Shown: in pieces, positions 22,862-33,796 of the stretch
Layout: every line of letters begins with the position of its first letter
Numbering within the stretch: the stretch's first letter is position 1
From: Deroplatys truncata
Taxonomy: Eukaryota; Arthropoda; Insecta; Mantodea; Mantidae
Assembly: GCA_030765065.1 (NCBI GenBank)
Contig: CM060990.1
Coordinates: 411,255,198 to 411,319,197 of the forward strand
DNA length: 64,000 bases
Direction: 5' to 3'
Position numbers and translations under genes: made by a program
Notes under the pieces: generated by a model
Told to the model about the DNA's origin: nothing
What the model saw: only the letters and a program-made list of their open reading frames with translations
Databases searched by the model: none

Positions 22862-23665
22862 TATTGTGTGATCAAGAGTATCCGGACACCCCACAAACAT
22901 ACGTTTTTCATCTTAGGTGCATTGTGCTGCCACCTACTGCCTGGTACTCATTATCCGCGACCTCACTAGTCATTAGACATCGTGAAACAGCAGAATGGGA
23001 CGCTCTGTGGAACTCACGGACTTCGAACGTGGTCAGGCGATTGGGTGTCACTTGCGTCAGAAGTCTGTACGCGAGATTTCCACTCTCTTAAACATCCCTG
23101 GGTCCACTGTTTCTGATGTGATAGTGAAGTGGAAACGTGAAGGAACATGTACAGCACAAAAGCGTACAGGCCGACCTCGTCTGTTCACTGACAGAGACCG
23201 CCGACATTTGAAGAGGGCCGTAAAGAGTAATAGGCAGACATCTATCCAGACCATCACACAGGAATTCCAAACTGCATCAGGATCCACTCCAAGTACTGTG
23301 ACAGTTAGGCGTGAGGTGAGAAACCTTGGATTCCATGGTCAAGCGGCTGCTCATAAGCCACACATCACGCAGGAAAATGCCAAACGACGGCTCGCTTGGT
23401 GTAAGGGGCGTCAACATTACACGATTGAACAGTGGCAAACCGTTGTGTGGAGTGACGAATCACGGTACACTCCATGAAGAATGGGCTGCCATTCTCCAAG
23501 AAACCTTCCAGCACCTGATTGAAAGTATGCCTGCTAGAGTGAACGCTGTCATCAAGGCTAAGAGTGGGCCAACACCATATTGACTTCCAGCATTACCGAT
23601 GGAGGGCGCCACGAACTTGTACGTCATTTTCAGCCAGGTGTCCGGATACTTTTGATCACGTAGTG
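22862..23665 (+). mobile_element. Tc1-like transposon with internal deletion
   Basis: Inverted ends share GTGATCAA(A/G)AGTATCCGGACACC; the right end begins CACTACGTGATC. The element is flanked by TA at 22860-22861 and 23666-23667, the Tc1 target. At 804 bp it is about half the usual length. The transposase N-terminal half is present and the middle is deleted. Confidence 0.93.
22995..23477 (+). pseudogene. Tc1-like transposase, N-terminal half
   Basis: MGRSVELTDFERGQAIGCHLR starts a paired-type helix-turn-helix (REISTLLNIPGSTVSDVI), then a GRPR hook (TGRPRLFTDRDRR), a second HTH, and the first catalytic Asp in VVWSDESR. The frame then stops. In another frame EEWAAILQETFQHLIESMPARVNAVIKAKSG (about 23477-23570) supplies the C-terminus, so the second and third catalytic residues are deleted. 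It cannot be active. Confidence 0.92.
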
Positions 23666-23667
23666 TA

Positions 23668-24200
23668 TATATAATACCTAGAATTACACATAAGACCTAG
23701 CATATACCTTAGGCACGTAAACTAATTGTTAAGTAAACTAAATGATCTGGAGATACCTTTCAATCTGCCAAACACATATAACATAGATTTATGCATTTGT
23801 ATACGACAAATATGTGTAGCAGATAAGGAAACTAACATAACTAATGATGCACTTGGCACAGAAAACACTCTCATACTAATCTGACACGTAGCAATTTTAC
23901 AAGGTTGACCCAAAGAAATTCACTCTCAGAAGCTTGCAGTAAGCTCTAACAAAAAGTAACTAAGAGTTGCAAAGAACTCCGCATCTGCAGAATAATCGTT
24001 GAAATATATAATAGACATTTGATGTAGACAACGTCAGCATTAACAGCCATCAATGACAAAGCGCCTCGCGCAGTTTGATTTATGTTACAGATAGTCAGCC
24101 TTGTCTCCAGCTGACAGCCGAGACAGCAACTACTAACCGACGACGCCGCCTTCTCTCTTCTGCATGAGACCTTCACCCCATTTCCACTTAGCATGAGCCT
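23668..24200. other. No gene seen; possible LINE 3' UTR
   Basis: No coding text. It may be the continuation of the Jockey-like 3' UTR after the Tc1 insertion, or unique sequence. Undecided. Confidence 0.4.
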
Positions 24201-24229
24201 GCATATCACCATAAGCTCTAGGTCTTGAT

Positions 24230-25140
24230 GTGTTTAGGTTCGGCAAGTCGTCTTCAACTCTTCATTGTTACCAAAACACTGACCGCAAGACAGGAATTTC
24301 TTGAGGTGCAAGAAAAGATGTAAATCACTGGAAGCAAGATCAGGACTGTATGGTGGATGATCAAACAGCTCCCACCCAAACTCCTGAAGGACAGTTGCTG
24401 TGTGCCGAGCCGTATGTGGACAAGCATTGTCATGGAGCAGCACAACACCTGCAGTAAGCATTCCATGCCTCTTGTTTTGAATGACACGTCGCAATTTCCG
24501 CAGTGTTGGTCAACGTTCACTGTTTCACCTCTGGGCAGGAGGTCAACGAGCAGAATGCTCTTCCTGACCCAGAACACCGTGCACATCACTTTCTGCACCG
24601 ACACAGTCCGTTTGAATTTAGTCTTCAGCCGAGATCCACTGTGACACCAATGCTGCTGCTTGGTTTCCGGGATAAAGTTCGAAATCCACGTCATATTGCC
24701 CGTGACGATGCTGTCGAGGAACTCGTCGCCGTCATCATGATACCGCTGTAGAAATGTTAGTGCTGCTCCTAAGCGTTTCATTTTGTGCTGGGGTGTCAGG
24801 TTTTTTAGCACCCACCTGCCACACAATTTCCTGAACAGCAGGTGCTTAGTGACAATTTCATGGAACAAGGATCGCGATATCTGCGGAAAATGGCTGCTGA
24901 GCTCCGTAATCGTGAAGCGATGGTTCTCCACGATGGGCTGCCGCACCAGCACAACAAGGTCATCATTGATGAGGGACGGTCGCCCACTGCGCTCTTCATC
25001 ATGAACACTTTGACGACCTCCGGAAAACTGCCTACACCAGCACCATCTATTTGCTCATGATGTTCGGTCCCTAGACCTGACAGAGCTGACAATGAATTTC
25101 GATCGGTGCTATGTTTTGCGCAGTAAGAAACTTTAATGGT
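24230..25140 (-). pseudogene. mariner transposase (broken)
   Basis: Minus-strand text matches a mariner transposase from the second HTH on: SGRPSLINDDL near 24960, then LVRQPIVENHRFTITELSSHFPQISRSLFHEIVTKHLLFRKLCGRWV. DGDEFLDSIVTGNMTWI follows at the position of the first catalytic Asp, where the usual GDETW has become GNMTW. LLHDNACPHTA and YSPDLASSDLHLF supply the second and third Asp with DD34D-like spacing. A shift separates the N- and C-terminal parts (24254-24952 and 24234-24494). The N-terminal segment near 25000-25130 lies in a third frame. Terminal repeats were not resolved. Confidence 0.9.
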
Positions 25141-25195
25141 GGGTTGGGTTGGGTGTACTTATTGTATGGAAGATGTTTATAGTGACATGGTTTCA

Positions 25196-26690
25196 AGAAT
25201 TATGAAAATAATAGGTCTGTTTTAGGAAATACCGCACATTACTTACTTTTTAAAATATGAGACATGTTTCGCAAGCATGTTGCTTTTATCATCACCCTGA
25301 GTTCCAACTACCTAGTAGAGAGGATGCTGACAGGGTGGCACTATTGTTCTGTTCCCTGGTGGCAACTTGATGAACCTCTTCATCAAATTATCTCCCATTG
25401 GTATATCAAAGTTGAATATGTGGTGTTTGTGCTTTAGGATAAATATATTTTCCAATGCCATAAGTTACCAGTTTTCATTGGCGTTCTTAAGCAAGACAGG
25501 CTCCACCGAGTGGGATGGCTCAGCCGGTTACATCTGTGGCTCGCATTTAGGAGGTCTCGGATTCGGTCCCCAGTGACTGCCGACTCTGACCCATGGGTTT
25601 TTCGGGGTTTTTCCTGGATCGTCAGGTGAATGCTGGAGTGGTTTCTTTCATCCCCCAAATTTCCTGTCCCTCCATTTCATTCCATTCTTCATTTCATTCC
25701 TCTTTCATCCCATTGGTCTCTTTCAGGAAATGTCGGCGATGGTGTTTCAGTGCAGCATGGCAGGGGAAAAGGATGCTCCTTGTGACTCTCTCCATCCCTC
25801 GACTTTCAGCTGGCTGTGAGGGTATCCGAACCCCCTTGAGGGGCATTGGACCCCCCTCTATGTGGGATGGAGTCCCTGGTCTGCCTGTCCATCTACCGAG
25901 GTGACTCTATCTGGAAACTTAGGGACCCTATCATTGCTCCTGGTTCCAGCCGCCCGGTGTCTCCTTTCGCCTCATCCTTCCTCCTGGGGATGCCTCCTCA
26001 TGAGGCATAGGTACAATATCCACTCTGGATTGGTGTCGAGTCCCCTCCATAGTCAGTCCAATCCAAGACAGGCTCCAGATCATATCATGACATTTTTGCC
26101 AGAAATGTGATGCAACTGTTGATTTTTCCTCTTGTTTTTGTTTGATGTATTTGAAATGTTATTTTGTCCTTATTTCCAGTTTCCTCTTGGTTTTCCAATA
26201 TAAAATTTATCGCACTGCTTGCAGTTAATTATGTAGATGCCTGATCAATTCCTTGGAGCTATTGTAATCCTTTATTTTTTAATTAAGGAAATTCTGTATT
26301 GAGTAGGTGTTCCTTGGAGCTAATGTGATGATAAATTCTTTGAAGATTTTTGAAATTTTCTGTAGAATGTTTGGTGGTACTTGCACTTTTTGCCTGCCTT
26401 GATCAAAAACATCAATGAAAACTGGAAACTAACAGCATGGGAAAAATGATTTATCCTTAAGCACAAACATCATGTGTTTAACTGTGATATACAGACAGGA
26501 GATAATTTGGCAAAGAGGTTCAACGAACCACCACCAGGGAACAACAGTGCCACCCTTACAGCATCACCTCTACAAAGCAGTCAGAACTTGGTGTGATGAT
26601 GAAAGCAACATGCTTCTGAAACATGTTCTGTATCTTAAAAAGTAAATGATATGCAGTGTTTCCTGAAACTGACTTATTTTCATAATTCTA
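25196..26690 (-). mobile_element. Penelope-like element with inverted ends, holding a SINE
   Basis: The left arm (25196-about 25445, minus orientation) and right arm (about 26410-26690, plus orientation) are inverted copies of the same 3' region, both including the end of the endonuclease ORF. A GIY-YIG remnant (GIYIINCKQCDKFYIGK) lies on the minus strand near 26190-26260. The ORF text continues across the SINE at 25506-26064 into LALENIFILKHKHHIFNFDIP. Each arm carries a hammerhead-like core (25261-25295 minus; 26593-26627 plus), with GTGATGA in place of CTGATGA. The structure is an inverted partial dimer with both 3' ends outward. No target duplication was found. Confidence 0.72.
25506..26064 (+). 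mobile_element. tRNA-headed SINE inserted in Penelope element
   Basis: Exact 13-bp duplications AAGACAGGCTCCA flank it at 25493-25505 and 26065-26077. The head has a box A-like TGGCTCAGCCGG and a box B-like GGATTCGGTCC at tRNA spacing, the internal promoter for RNA polymerase III. The body is GC-richer than its surroundings. It has no long A tail. Confidence 0.85.
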
Positions 26691-27266
26691 TATAATTTGT
26701 TGACCATATCTTACAGTATAAAAGAGGAAGAAGAGAAAAAGAGAAATAACTTCTAATTCACTCATTTCATGGCAGCTTGCAGGCTGACCAATTGACAGTG
26801 TCACAAGCATTGAATACACTTCAGGCTCTAAGTTCTAACATTTGTATCACTTTAGTCAAACTGCTGCTGCTCAGTAAAATTTATTTGTACTGTTGTTATG
26901 CTTTATGAAGTGTTACATGCATTACTAAAGCGTTACTATAATTTTCATGATGTATCTAAATTTAAGTATACAAAAAAATGTTATACATGAGTTATATGTG
27001 AAAATTGAATCATTTAGGGAAGTTAGAAGCTGATGTTTGATATCATTTTCAGACATACCTGTTCTAAAATGAGATGCTGCATGAAACCCTATCAATGAGC
27101 TAGGACTATAGAAGTGACAGTCAACAAAAGCCTAAATAGAAGAGAAGTTAATATGAGGAGCAACTAATCAAAACATAAATTTTCCATCTATGGTTCAAAT
27201 TGAATATGGAGTACTTTTTGAAAGATTACAGTGCTCTCCACACATCTGTGAAGTCACATTTATTTA
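26691..27266. other. No gene seen
   Basis: AT-rich spacer between the Penelope-like element and the hAT terminal repeat, without recognisable coding text. Confidence 0.5.
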
Positions 27267-27799
27267 AATTAGGGTTGCCATATGTCCTGAAAAAGCAGGA
27301 TCTTCCTAAATTTTAACACATGGAAAAGAGGCCTGCTTGATTTTCAAAAAATCCTCAAATGTACTGAATAATGGAGATCTGTTACCCTTGCATTTTTGTT
27401 GCAAGCTAGCGCCTAGCCATAGACATCTCGCTGTACCACTATTATGAGAACTAGTACCAAAGGGTATGATGATTGCAATTACTACATTATTGTTGACTAG
27501 CCTCAACACTGCTACTTTGTTTTTCTGCCATAATGCTGATTTTTTACTAAGATGTCACTTATAATACTTCCCATTCCTGTTGTATTCAGCCATTACAAAG
27601 AGGCACTATATGTGTCGAGCAGCATGTTTATTTTCCATAATCAAGCAAACCAAAATAATAAAGATATCTGAAAACATGTTTCTATTGTTGTTTCTCAAGT
27701 GTTACGTATGTGAGAGTGGAATTGTTGATCTGGTGACATATTGCTATGTGATTAAAAATGTCTAAAAACAGTCATTGAAATGCAATAAAGAAACGACAA

Positions 27800-29896
27800 A
27801 GGAATTTACCTCAATTAAAGGAGGAAGGCATGAGCATGAAACACTCTGTGGTGCAAGTAAGTAGACCTCTATTAGTTTATTAATAAAGAAGATAAATTAT
27901 GAATCAAGGAAAGTAGTAAAAATACTTAAGACCTTCATTTCTGATTTTCGTGCATATGTGAATATAGCTCATGGGGGTAAAGGTGGGGTTTGTAAACATT
28001 TAATGACAAAAGCTACATCAAACACTGCGCAGCTTCAAGGGTATTTCACTCAGCAAACTAGCAAAGCCAAGAATGTAGCAGCAGCTGAAGGTGTCTTTGC
28101 CTACCACAGTATGAAGCATCACATATCCTCCAATGCAGCTACTTGTAATTCTGAAATATTTTTAAAAATATTTAAGGACTCCAACATTGCCAGCAAATTC
28201 TCAAGTGCAAAAACAAAAGCTGAAGCCATTGTGAACAATAGTCTTGCACCCCCATACTATAAGTGTGTTCAAGGATTGTATTAAATATATAGAATTCCTT
28301 AGTATATCTATTGATGCTATCAACAAGCATTACCATAAGATGTTTCCAGTTGTTACTCAGTATTTTGACATGGCTAAAGGGACACAGACTAGATTAATTG
28401 AATTAATCAACTAGAAAGCGAAACCTCTCTTTCCATAGGTAGTTATTTACTGAAAACTGTAAAGATTTTCTATGTTTCAAGGAAAGCTGTTGCATTTGGA
28501 GGTGATAATATTAACACAAATTTTGGAGGGCTCCACAGAAAGGGTCAAAATAACGTGTTAAGTCAATTACAGAAAGATTTGGAATGTGGTAGCAATCTTA
28601 TTGGTGTTAGCTGTCCAGCACATATTATGCACAACACACTACATGCTGGTATTGATGTCTTAAGGGTGATGTAGAAACTCTAATTATTAAGATTTTCAGC
28701 CACTTTTCAATACCGTTAGAGTCAATACACTTAGAGAATTCTGAGATTTTGTGATACTTACCAAGGTTTGCTGTATCATTCAAAGACAAGATGGATAGGT
28801 ATATTTCCTACTATTCAAGGAATAGTTACAGTATTTGAGGCACTGAAATCATATTTTTTATCAGTTGATAACTGCCCAAAAATGTTAAAAAGTCTTTTTG
28901 AGAATCCACTTGGCAAGGCATTTCTTTATTTTGTTTTGTCACTCTCCAATGTCTTACATAACATAAATGTATAATGAACTTAGAGAGAGAGAGAGAAGCT
29001 GTATCTGTAATTGAGGTTATGAATGAATCAAATTTTGTTGCAAACATTCTTAAAGAGAGGACTAACCAAAATTTTCTGCCTCTTAATGTGAAAGAAATTT
29101 TAGAAGAAATAGATAACCCAGCCATTGTTAAGACTTTTGGACAAGAAACAAAAATTGCTATATCACTTGTCTTGATTATTTACAAAAGTGGTTATATTCT
29201 TTCACTCATCTCAAGTGTTTCAACTGGTTGTTCTTGAAGGAAGTACCAACGTGGGGTGGACATATAGAAGACACTGTTAAATTATAAGTAATAATGTAGA
29301 AGTGGTTGATAGTGAAGTATTTCAAATGAAAATGAACGAGGAGTAGGTCAGCAGCTGACGATGAGAGCAAGGGACTCTTGAAACATGTCCAGATAATTTT
29401 ACTTAAGTGAAAAGTGTAAATGAGTTTTCCTACTCCTCCTTCATTTTCACACTGTTAAATACTTATTGAAGCATGGTTACAAAGTTGATGACTCATTATT
29501 ATTCAACCAATCAGTGTGTTAAATAAACTGAATGAGACTGACTCTAACTGACAGTAATTTCATAGAAAGGCTAGCTACTGTCAAATGGGTGAACTTTTCA
29601 GTTCTTGTAAGAATAGTGAGCAATATTCAGAACTATTAAAGATTGCCCATTTCTATTTCTATTTGCCTGCCCATAATGCATGTGTGGAAAGGATTTTCTC
29701 CATGATGAATGCACAATGGACAGATGACAGGAATAGGTTAAAAATTACATCCATTGGAGCAATCCTGTTGGTTCAATATAATTTGAAAATTATGTCGTGC
29801 TTGGAATTTCATGAATATATAGTGCAAAACAACACGTTACTGAAACAGATTTCATCTTCAGAAAATCCTGACTGGTTTACGACTAAGAATGATTAA
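27800..29896 (+). pseudogene. hAT transposase (broken)
   Basis: Early text near 27935-28020 reads FRAYVNIAHGGKGGVCKHL, the zinc-finger end of this hAT group. FAYHSMKHHISSNAATC...FKDSNIASKFSSAKTKAEAIV...LAPPY follows, then KTRWIGIFPTIQGIVTVFEALKSYFLS (28768-28974). The C-terminal dimerisation domain is LPAHNACVERIFSMMNAQWTDDRNRLKI (29585-29896). The chain EDTVKY / LLKHGYKVDDSLLFNQ reads on if the 29283-29448 insert and one duplication are skipped. Several frame changes and stops show it is inactive. Confidence 0.9.
29283..29448. mobile_element. Short fold-back insert with hammerhead-like core
   Basis: The 166-bp insert is flanked by exact 12-bp duplications ACACTGTTAAAT (29271-29282 and 29449-29460). 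It holds 20-bp inverted repeats at 29328-29347 and 29429-29448 (GAAAATGAACGAGGAGTAGG with one mismatch). Between them lies CTGACGA (29355-29361), a hairpin, GAAAC (29380-29384) and GTC (29387-29389), the core order of a hammerhead ribozyme with a tiny stem III. No ORF. It interrupts the hAT transposase frame. Confidence 0.75.
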
Positions 29897-30012
29897 TAAA
29901 GCAACAAACTTACTGATAAATTTAAATATAACATTTGCAGCACTTGCACATACATGCATTGTTTCTCTGTGTATTCCATGACCACATAAAAATTAAGTAA
30001 TAAATTACAATA

Positions 30013-30583
30013 CTAATAATATAATTTTGAGTCGAACTAATACTCCATTCTCTATTTATTACTAGTATGTACCTAGAATGCATTTCATTAGGACCTTCCT
30101 AACATCATCAGCAGTTGGATTTTGATTTGGCAAACTCCCTGGTTGATTGAGACGTCCCTCATAGTGACCTGATAAACTTGAAGTTTGGGTTCTCATCAAG
30201 GTGGTGTCAAAATTGACGAGTTTTCCCTTATATTTCTTTATGAAGATCTTTACCCATGTAGATAATGCTGTTGGACCCTGAACACTTTTTAATAAATGAA
30301 TTTGCTGTTCTATATGTGGTTCGCCTTCCAAAAACAATACGCCACTGCAGCTTTGTCTATTTCTTTGTTCCTAATACTCCTAAAATGTTCTTTAAGCCTA
30401 GTATTCAGATTCCTTTTAGTTTTTCCAATGTAAAAGTCGTCACAGTCTTTGCAACTTATACACTAAACACCTGAAAAATGTATTCTAGGTAAATACTAGT
30501 AATAAATGGAGCATTGAGTATTAGTTTGACTCAAAATTATATTAATTTTGTGCTTCATTGTATCATTGTCCATACACATTAAG
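30013..30583 (-). mobile_element. Penelope-like remnant with GIY-YIG and inverted ends
   Basis: It is flanked by exact 11-bp duplications AAATTACAATA (30002-30012 and 30584-30594). A minus-strand GIY-YIG remnant reads DDFYIGK / LNTRLKEHFRSIRNKEIDKAAVAY and then IHLLKSVQGPTALSTWVKIFI (about 30200-30460). The sequence at 30018-30085 returns inverted at about 30475-30543. A hammerhead-like core lies on the minus strand at 30077-30111: CTGATGA, a perfect 6-bp stem II (TTAGGA/TCCTAA), then GAAA and GCATT. It sits in the 3' UTR of the hAT element. Confidence 0.8.
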
Positions 30584-30652
30584 AAATTACAATATGTTGG
30601 GATAGAGTCCTGAATTCTTGTCTCTCCCTTATGGCAACCCTAATTAAATTGC

Positions 30653-31787
30653 AATAAGTCCTATCCACTTGTAAAACTATAACTAGAGTGCTGAAGCAAT
30701 CCATAAATTGTCGATCAGTGCAATTGAATCAAATCACAAATTGTACAATAATAGAACAAACCTGTGTTAGTAAAAATAGTAAAACGAAATCATATTCAGA
30801 GGTGAGTTTTGTTGGGTTGGTATTATTGACAATAAATATTACTTTACTTTCATTGTTGTCCAGTTTATAACAGTCATTATTAGATATTTGTGTTGAAAAC
30901 TCACCACTAGTGAGTTGGTTATTGCTAAAAATACCGAAAACAGAGGCACCTATAAGAAAAAGAATGAAACAGAAAATGAAACAAAAGCAAGAATAAGAAG
31001 CCAGGTAATTTCTTATAATTAATTTTCAATAGTTCATAATTACATGATAACATGTGCAGCTACCTACCTACAGTGACCAATAGTACCAGTAATACAAGAA
31101 GTTATTCAGTTTACTTATTCCCACACCATTTACATGCAATTAATGGCTTTTGTTTCTGGGATTTTTCAGATATCATTAAAAAGATCCCCATCTATTGAAA
31201 TCTGAGCCTTCCTGTGAGCACAACAAGTCATATCCACTTGTAAAACTAAAAATTGAGTGCTGAAGCAATCCATAAATTGTCCATCAGTGCAATTGAATCA
31301 AATCACAAATTGTACAATAGTAGAACAAACCTGTGTTAGTAAAAATAGTAAAACGAAATCGTATTCAGAGGCAAGTTTTGTTGGGTTGGTATTATTGACA
31401 ATAAATATTACTTTACTTTCATTGTTGTCCAGTTTATAACAGTCATCATTAGATATTTGTTTTGAAAATTCACCACCAGTGAGTTGGTTATTGATAAAAA
31501 TACTGAAAACAGAGGCACCTATAAGAAAAAGGATGAAACAGAAAATGAAACAAAAACAAGAATAAGAAGCCAGGTAATTTTTTATAATTAATTTTTAATA
31601 GTTCATAATTACATGATAACATGTGCAACTACCTACTTACAGTGACCAATAGTACCAGTAATACAAGAAGTTATTCAGTTTACTTATTCCCACAGCATTT
31701 ACATGCAATTAATGGCTTTTTTCTGGGATTTTTCAGATATCATTAAAAAGATCCCCATCTATTGAAATCTGAGCCGCCCTGTGAGCA
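30653..31787. repeat. Tandem duplication of about 568 bp
   Basis: Unit 1 (about 30653-31220) and unit 2 (about 31222-31787) are nearly identical, with scattered substitutions and a 2-bp indel. The duplication starts about 10 bp after the hAT right terminus. Each unit holds the same 60-codon open frame, which has no recognisable domain and no convincing splice sites. Confidence 0.93.
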
Positions 31788-32049
31788 CTGTGAGGGATAA
31801 TTGTGATAATACAATATTCCAGTCAGTGTACTTTATAGGGTGAAAAGGGATGTTTTAGTAAAACCCAAGAAGGAAGAACAATATTAATAGATGGTGTTTA
31901 TCTTTATTAATGAAAGTGATATTACCAAAATATCAAAGTGTGGAGAAAATAAAAAAAAACTTCTGTAACTGTTTAATTACCACTTGCACTCTGGGAGGCA
32001 AGAAATTCCTGTAAGTGCAAATATTTTTTAGAAAATTATTTGGTAATTG

Positions 32050-32431
32050 GCAGCGCCGTGGCCGAGTGGTTAGACTGCTTGCCTCTCACTGAGGTGGCCG
32101 GGTTCAATCCCAGGGACCCACATGTGGGATTTGTGGTGGACAAAGCGGCATCTAGGCGGGCTTTCTCTGGGTTCTCTGGTTTCCCTCGCCATTCATTCCA
32201 CCAACTGATCCATCATCACCTTTCCTTTCATCCATTTCACCATCATTTCGTTTCATCTACTTCCTTCCTTCCATACCAGGCATCGAGCTGATCACCCATC
32301 CTGGATATTCTGTCTGATCCATGAGTGTCTGCTCCTCGATGGGCCTCTTGACCCCAGGCACCCGCCTGTAAGTCCTGGGTGGTGGAAGTCCTACATAAGA
32401 GGAGGTTAAACAGAGAAAGAAGAAGCAGAAG
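32050..32431 (+). mobile_element. tRNA-headed SINE with 12-bp target duplications
   Basis: It is flanked by ATTTGGTAATTG at 32038-32049 and 32432-32443. The head reads GCCGTGGCCGAGTGGTTAGA with box A TGGCCGAGTGG and box B GGGTTCAATCCC at tRNA-like spacing, close to a class II tRNA (Ser/Leu type). A tRNA-unrelated body and an AGAAG-rich tail follow. This is a mobile repeat rather than a tRNA gene, because the fold is not completed and direct repeats flank it. Confidence 0.9.
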
Positions 32432-32443
32432 ATTTGGTAATTG

Positions 32444-33050
32444 TGTTTCTTATATAATGACAATTGCCAAAGCTATCCAGAAAAGGAAAGTTGTGCAAAA
32501 TAAACATGAAGGTGACCACTGTTGGAAAGTTTCAAGCTAAAATATAAAAAGTAACACAGTTTTTGTTAAAATTGAGAGTAGGTGAAAGCCATTATTCAAG
32601 AAACAAAAGCAAGAGGCTTTACCTACATTGAGTATCACAATGTATTACTCATGTAAACTGCTTTAGTTCCATACAATTTAAAAGCAAAAAACTCTTTTTT
32701 TACAAAATACCTTGCTTTTGGAACCCCAGCAAACAATAAATGCAGCTACTACCTCTGGTTGTATCATGAAATAATGCTGTTGTGTTGTTGATATAACAAA
32801 ATAGCAGGAATTAATAGCAGAGTTGCAGATACACAAAATTTGAGCTAACAGTTCCGCAAGCTCTTAAAGGAGGAACCTTACCACAGCAAAATGTTTGTCT
32901 TTGATAAGTTGCAAGTACAGGTGCTCCCAATATTGTTGATAAGTAGGGCTTATTATTCACGTCACATATCTCAGGATAGCTTGCGCGATAAACATTGAAA
33001 ATAAAGATCCAACGTTCTACTTACGAATGGAAATGCAAGAAAGGAGGTGT
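32444..33050. other. No gene seen
   Basis: AT-rich sequence without recognisable coding text or repeats. Confidence 0.5.
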
Positions 33051-33059
33051 TCTGATGAA

Positions 33060-33780
33060 GTTGCTTCACTTCTCACCAACTTTTTAAGTAGCTCACATTT
33101 TGACACTTCCATCACTACCATGAGGTTTTTGCTGATAATTATAGTGGAAGAATAAACATCAGTATGTCATGCATGTTTACACATTTTGGATGCTAAGGAT
33201 TTGCCACCACATATAACACAAATCTCAGCGTTCATTTTTAACCACCAATTGTATATTCAGCCATGTAGAAAAAGAGGTAAGAAAACTCCAGAAATTTTGA
33301 ATGCTACTGATTATGAGAAAGTGTACAGAAGTGTAGGAAACACTAGAGTTCTGGGAAAAGACTGGATGGTGAAAGATAACAAAGAACTTACGGAAGTTTT
33401 GAAAAAAAATATTGATTGAATAAGTGATATGAAAAGTATTTTGTTGCAGAAAGGTGAAACTGCAAACAGAAGAGATGTTAAAATCAAAACTGAAGCAACT
33501 AATCATTTGACTTATCTCCCAAACAATTTCAGATCCATTACAAAGTGAGGTAAAAGATGCCATAGAAATGCCAAATAAAGAACTAATCCAGGTCCAGTTA
33601 ATTGTGTTATGGAAGAAAAGAAGGCAGATATAAAAAATCTGTTAGTCACAAGATTTGGAGAAACTTGGAAGAAGTTGAACTACAGTTCTTCAAAGAATCA
33701 CTTACCCTTCCTCCCATCTCATTACAAGAATCCAATGAAAGTAATGTTATGTGTAACTGTTTGAAAGAAGATAGTGCACT
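33060..33780 (+). pseudogene. Possible DUF7869-type protein remnant
   Basis: One frame near 33100-33155 reads HEVFADNYSGRINIS, like the (S/A)DNC-GQN-N motif of insect DUF7869 proteins. Further on, DWMVKDNKELTEVLKKN (about 33360-33415) and EEKKADIKNLLVTRFGETWKKLNY (about 33610-33690) fit the C-terminal part of the same proteins. Frames change repeatedly. The match is by motif order only, so it is tentative. It is cut at its 3' side by a fold-back insert. Confidence 0.42.
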
Positions 33781-33796
33781 TATTTAGTACTTTAAT

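Larger units (their letters stand above)
27267..30643 (+). mobile_element. hAT transposon with two nested inserts
   Basis: Terminal inverted repeats begin TAGGGTTGCCATA at about 27268 and end with the reverse complement TATGGCAACCCTA near 30643, as in many hAT elements. The flanks are ATTTAAAT and ATTAAATT, imperfect as an 8-bp duplication. Inside, plus-strand text encodes a hAT transposase (27800-29896). Two Penelope-related sequences with their own duplications interrupt it at 29283-29448 and 30013-30583. Confidence 0.82.

Noticed and set aside
30688-31439. Duplicated 60-codon frame as a duplicated host exon
   Set aside because: The first copy ends near a GTGAGT, but the second has GCAAGT and no convincing acceptor is present; no homology recognised.
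32060-32130. Functional tRNA-Leu/Ser gene
   Set aside because: Both promoter boxes fit, but flanking direct repeats, the long unrelated body and an incomplete cloverleaf identify a SINE.
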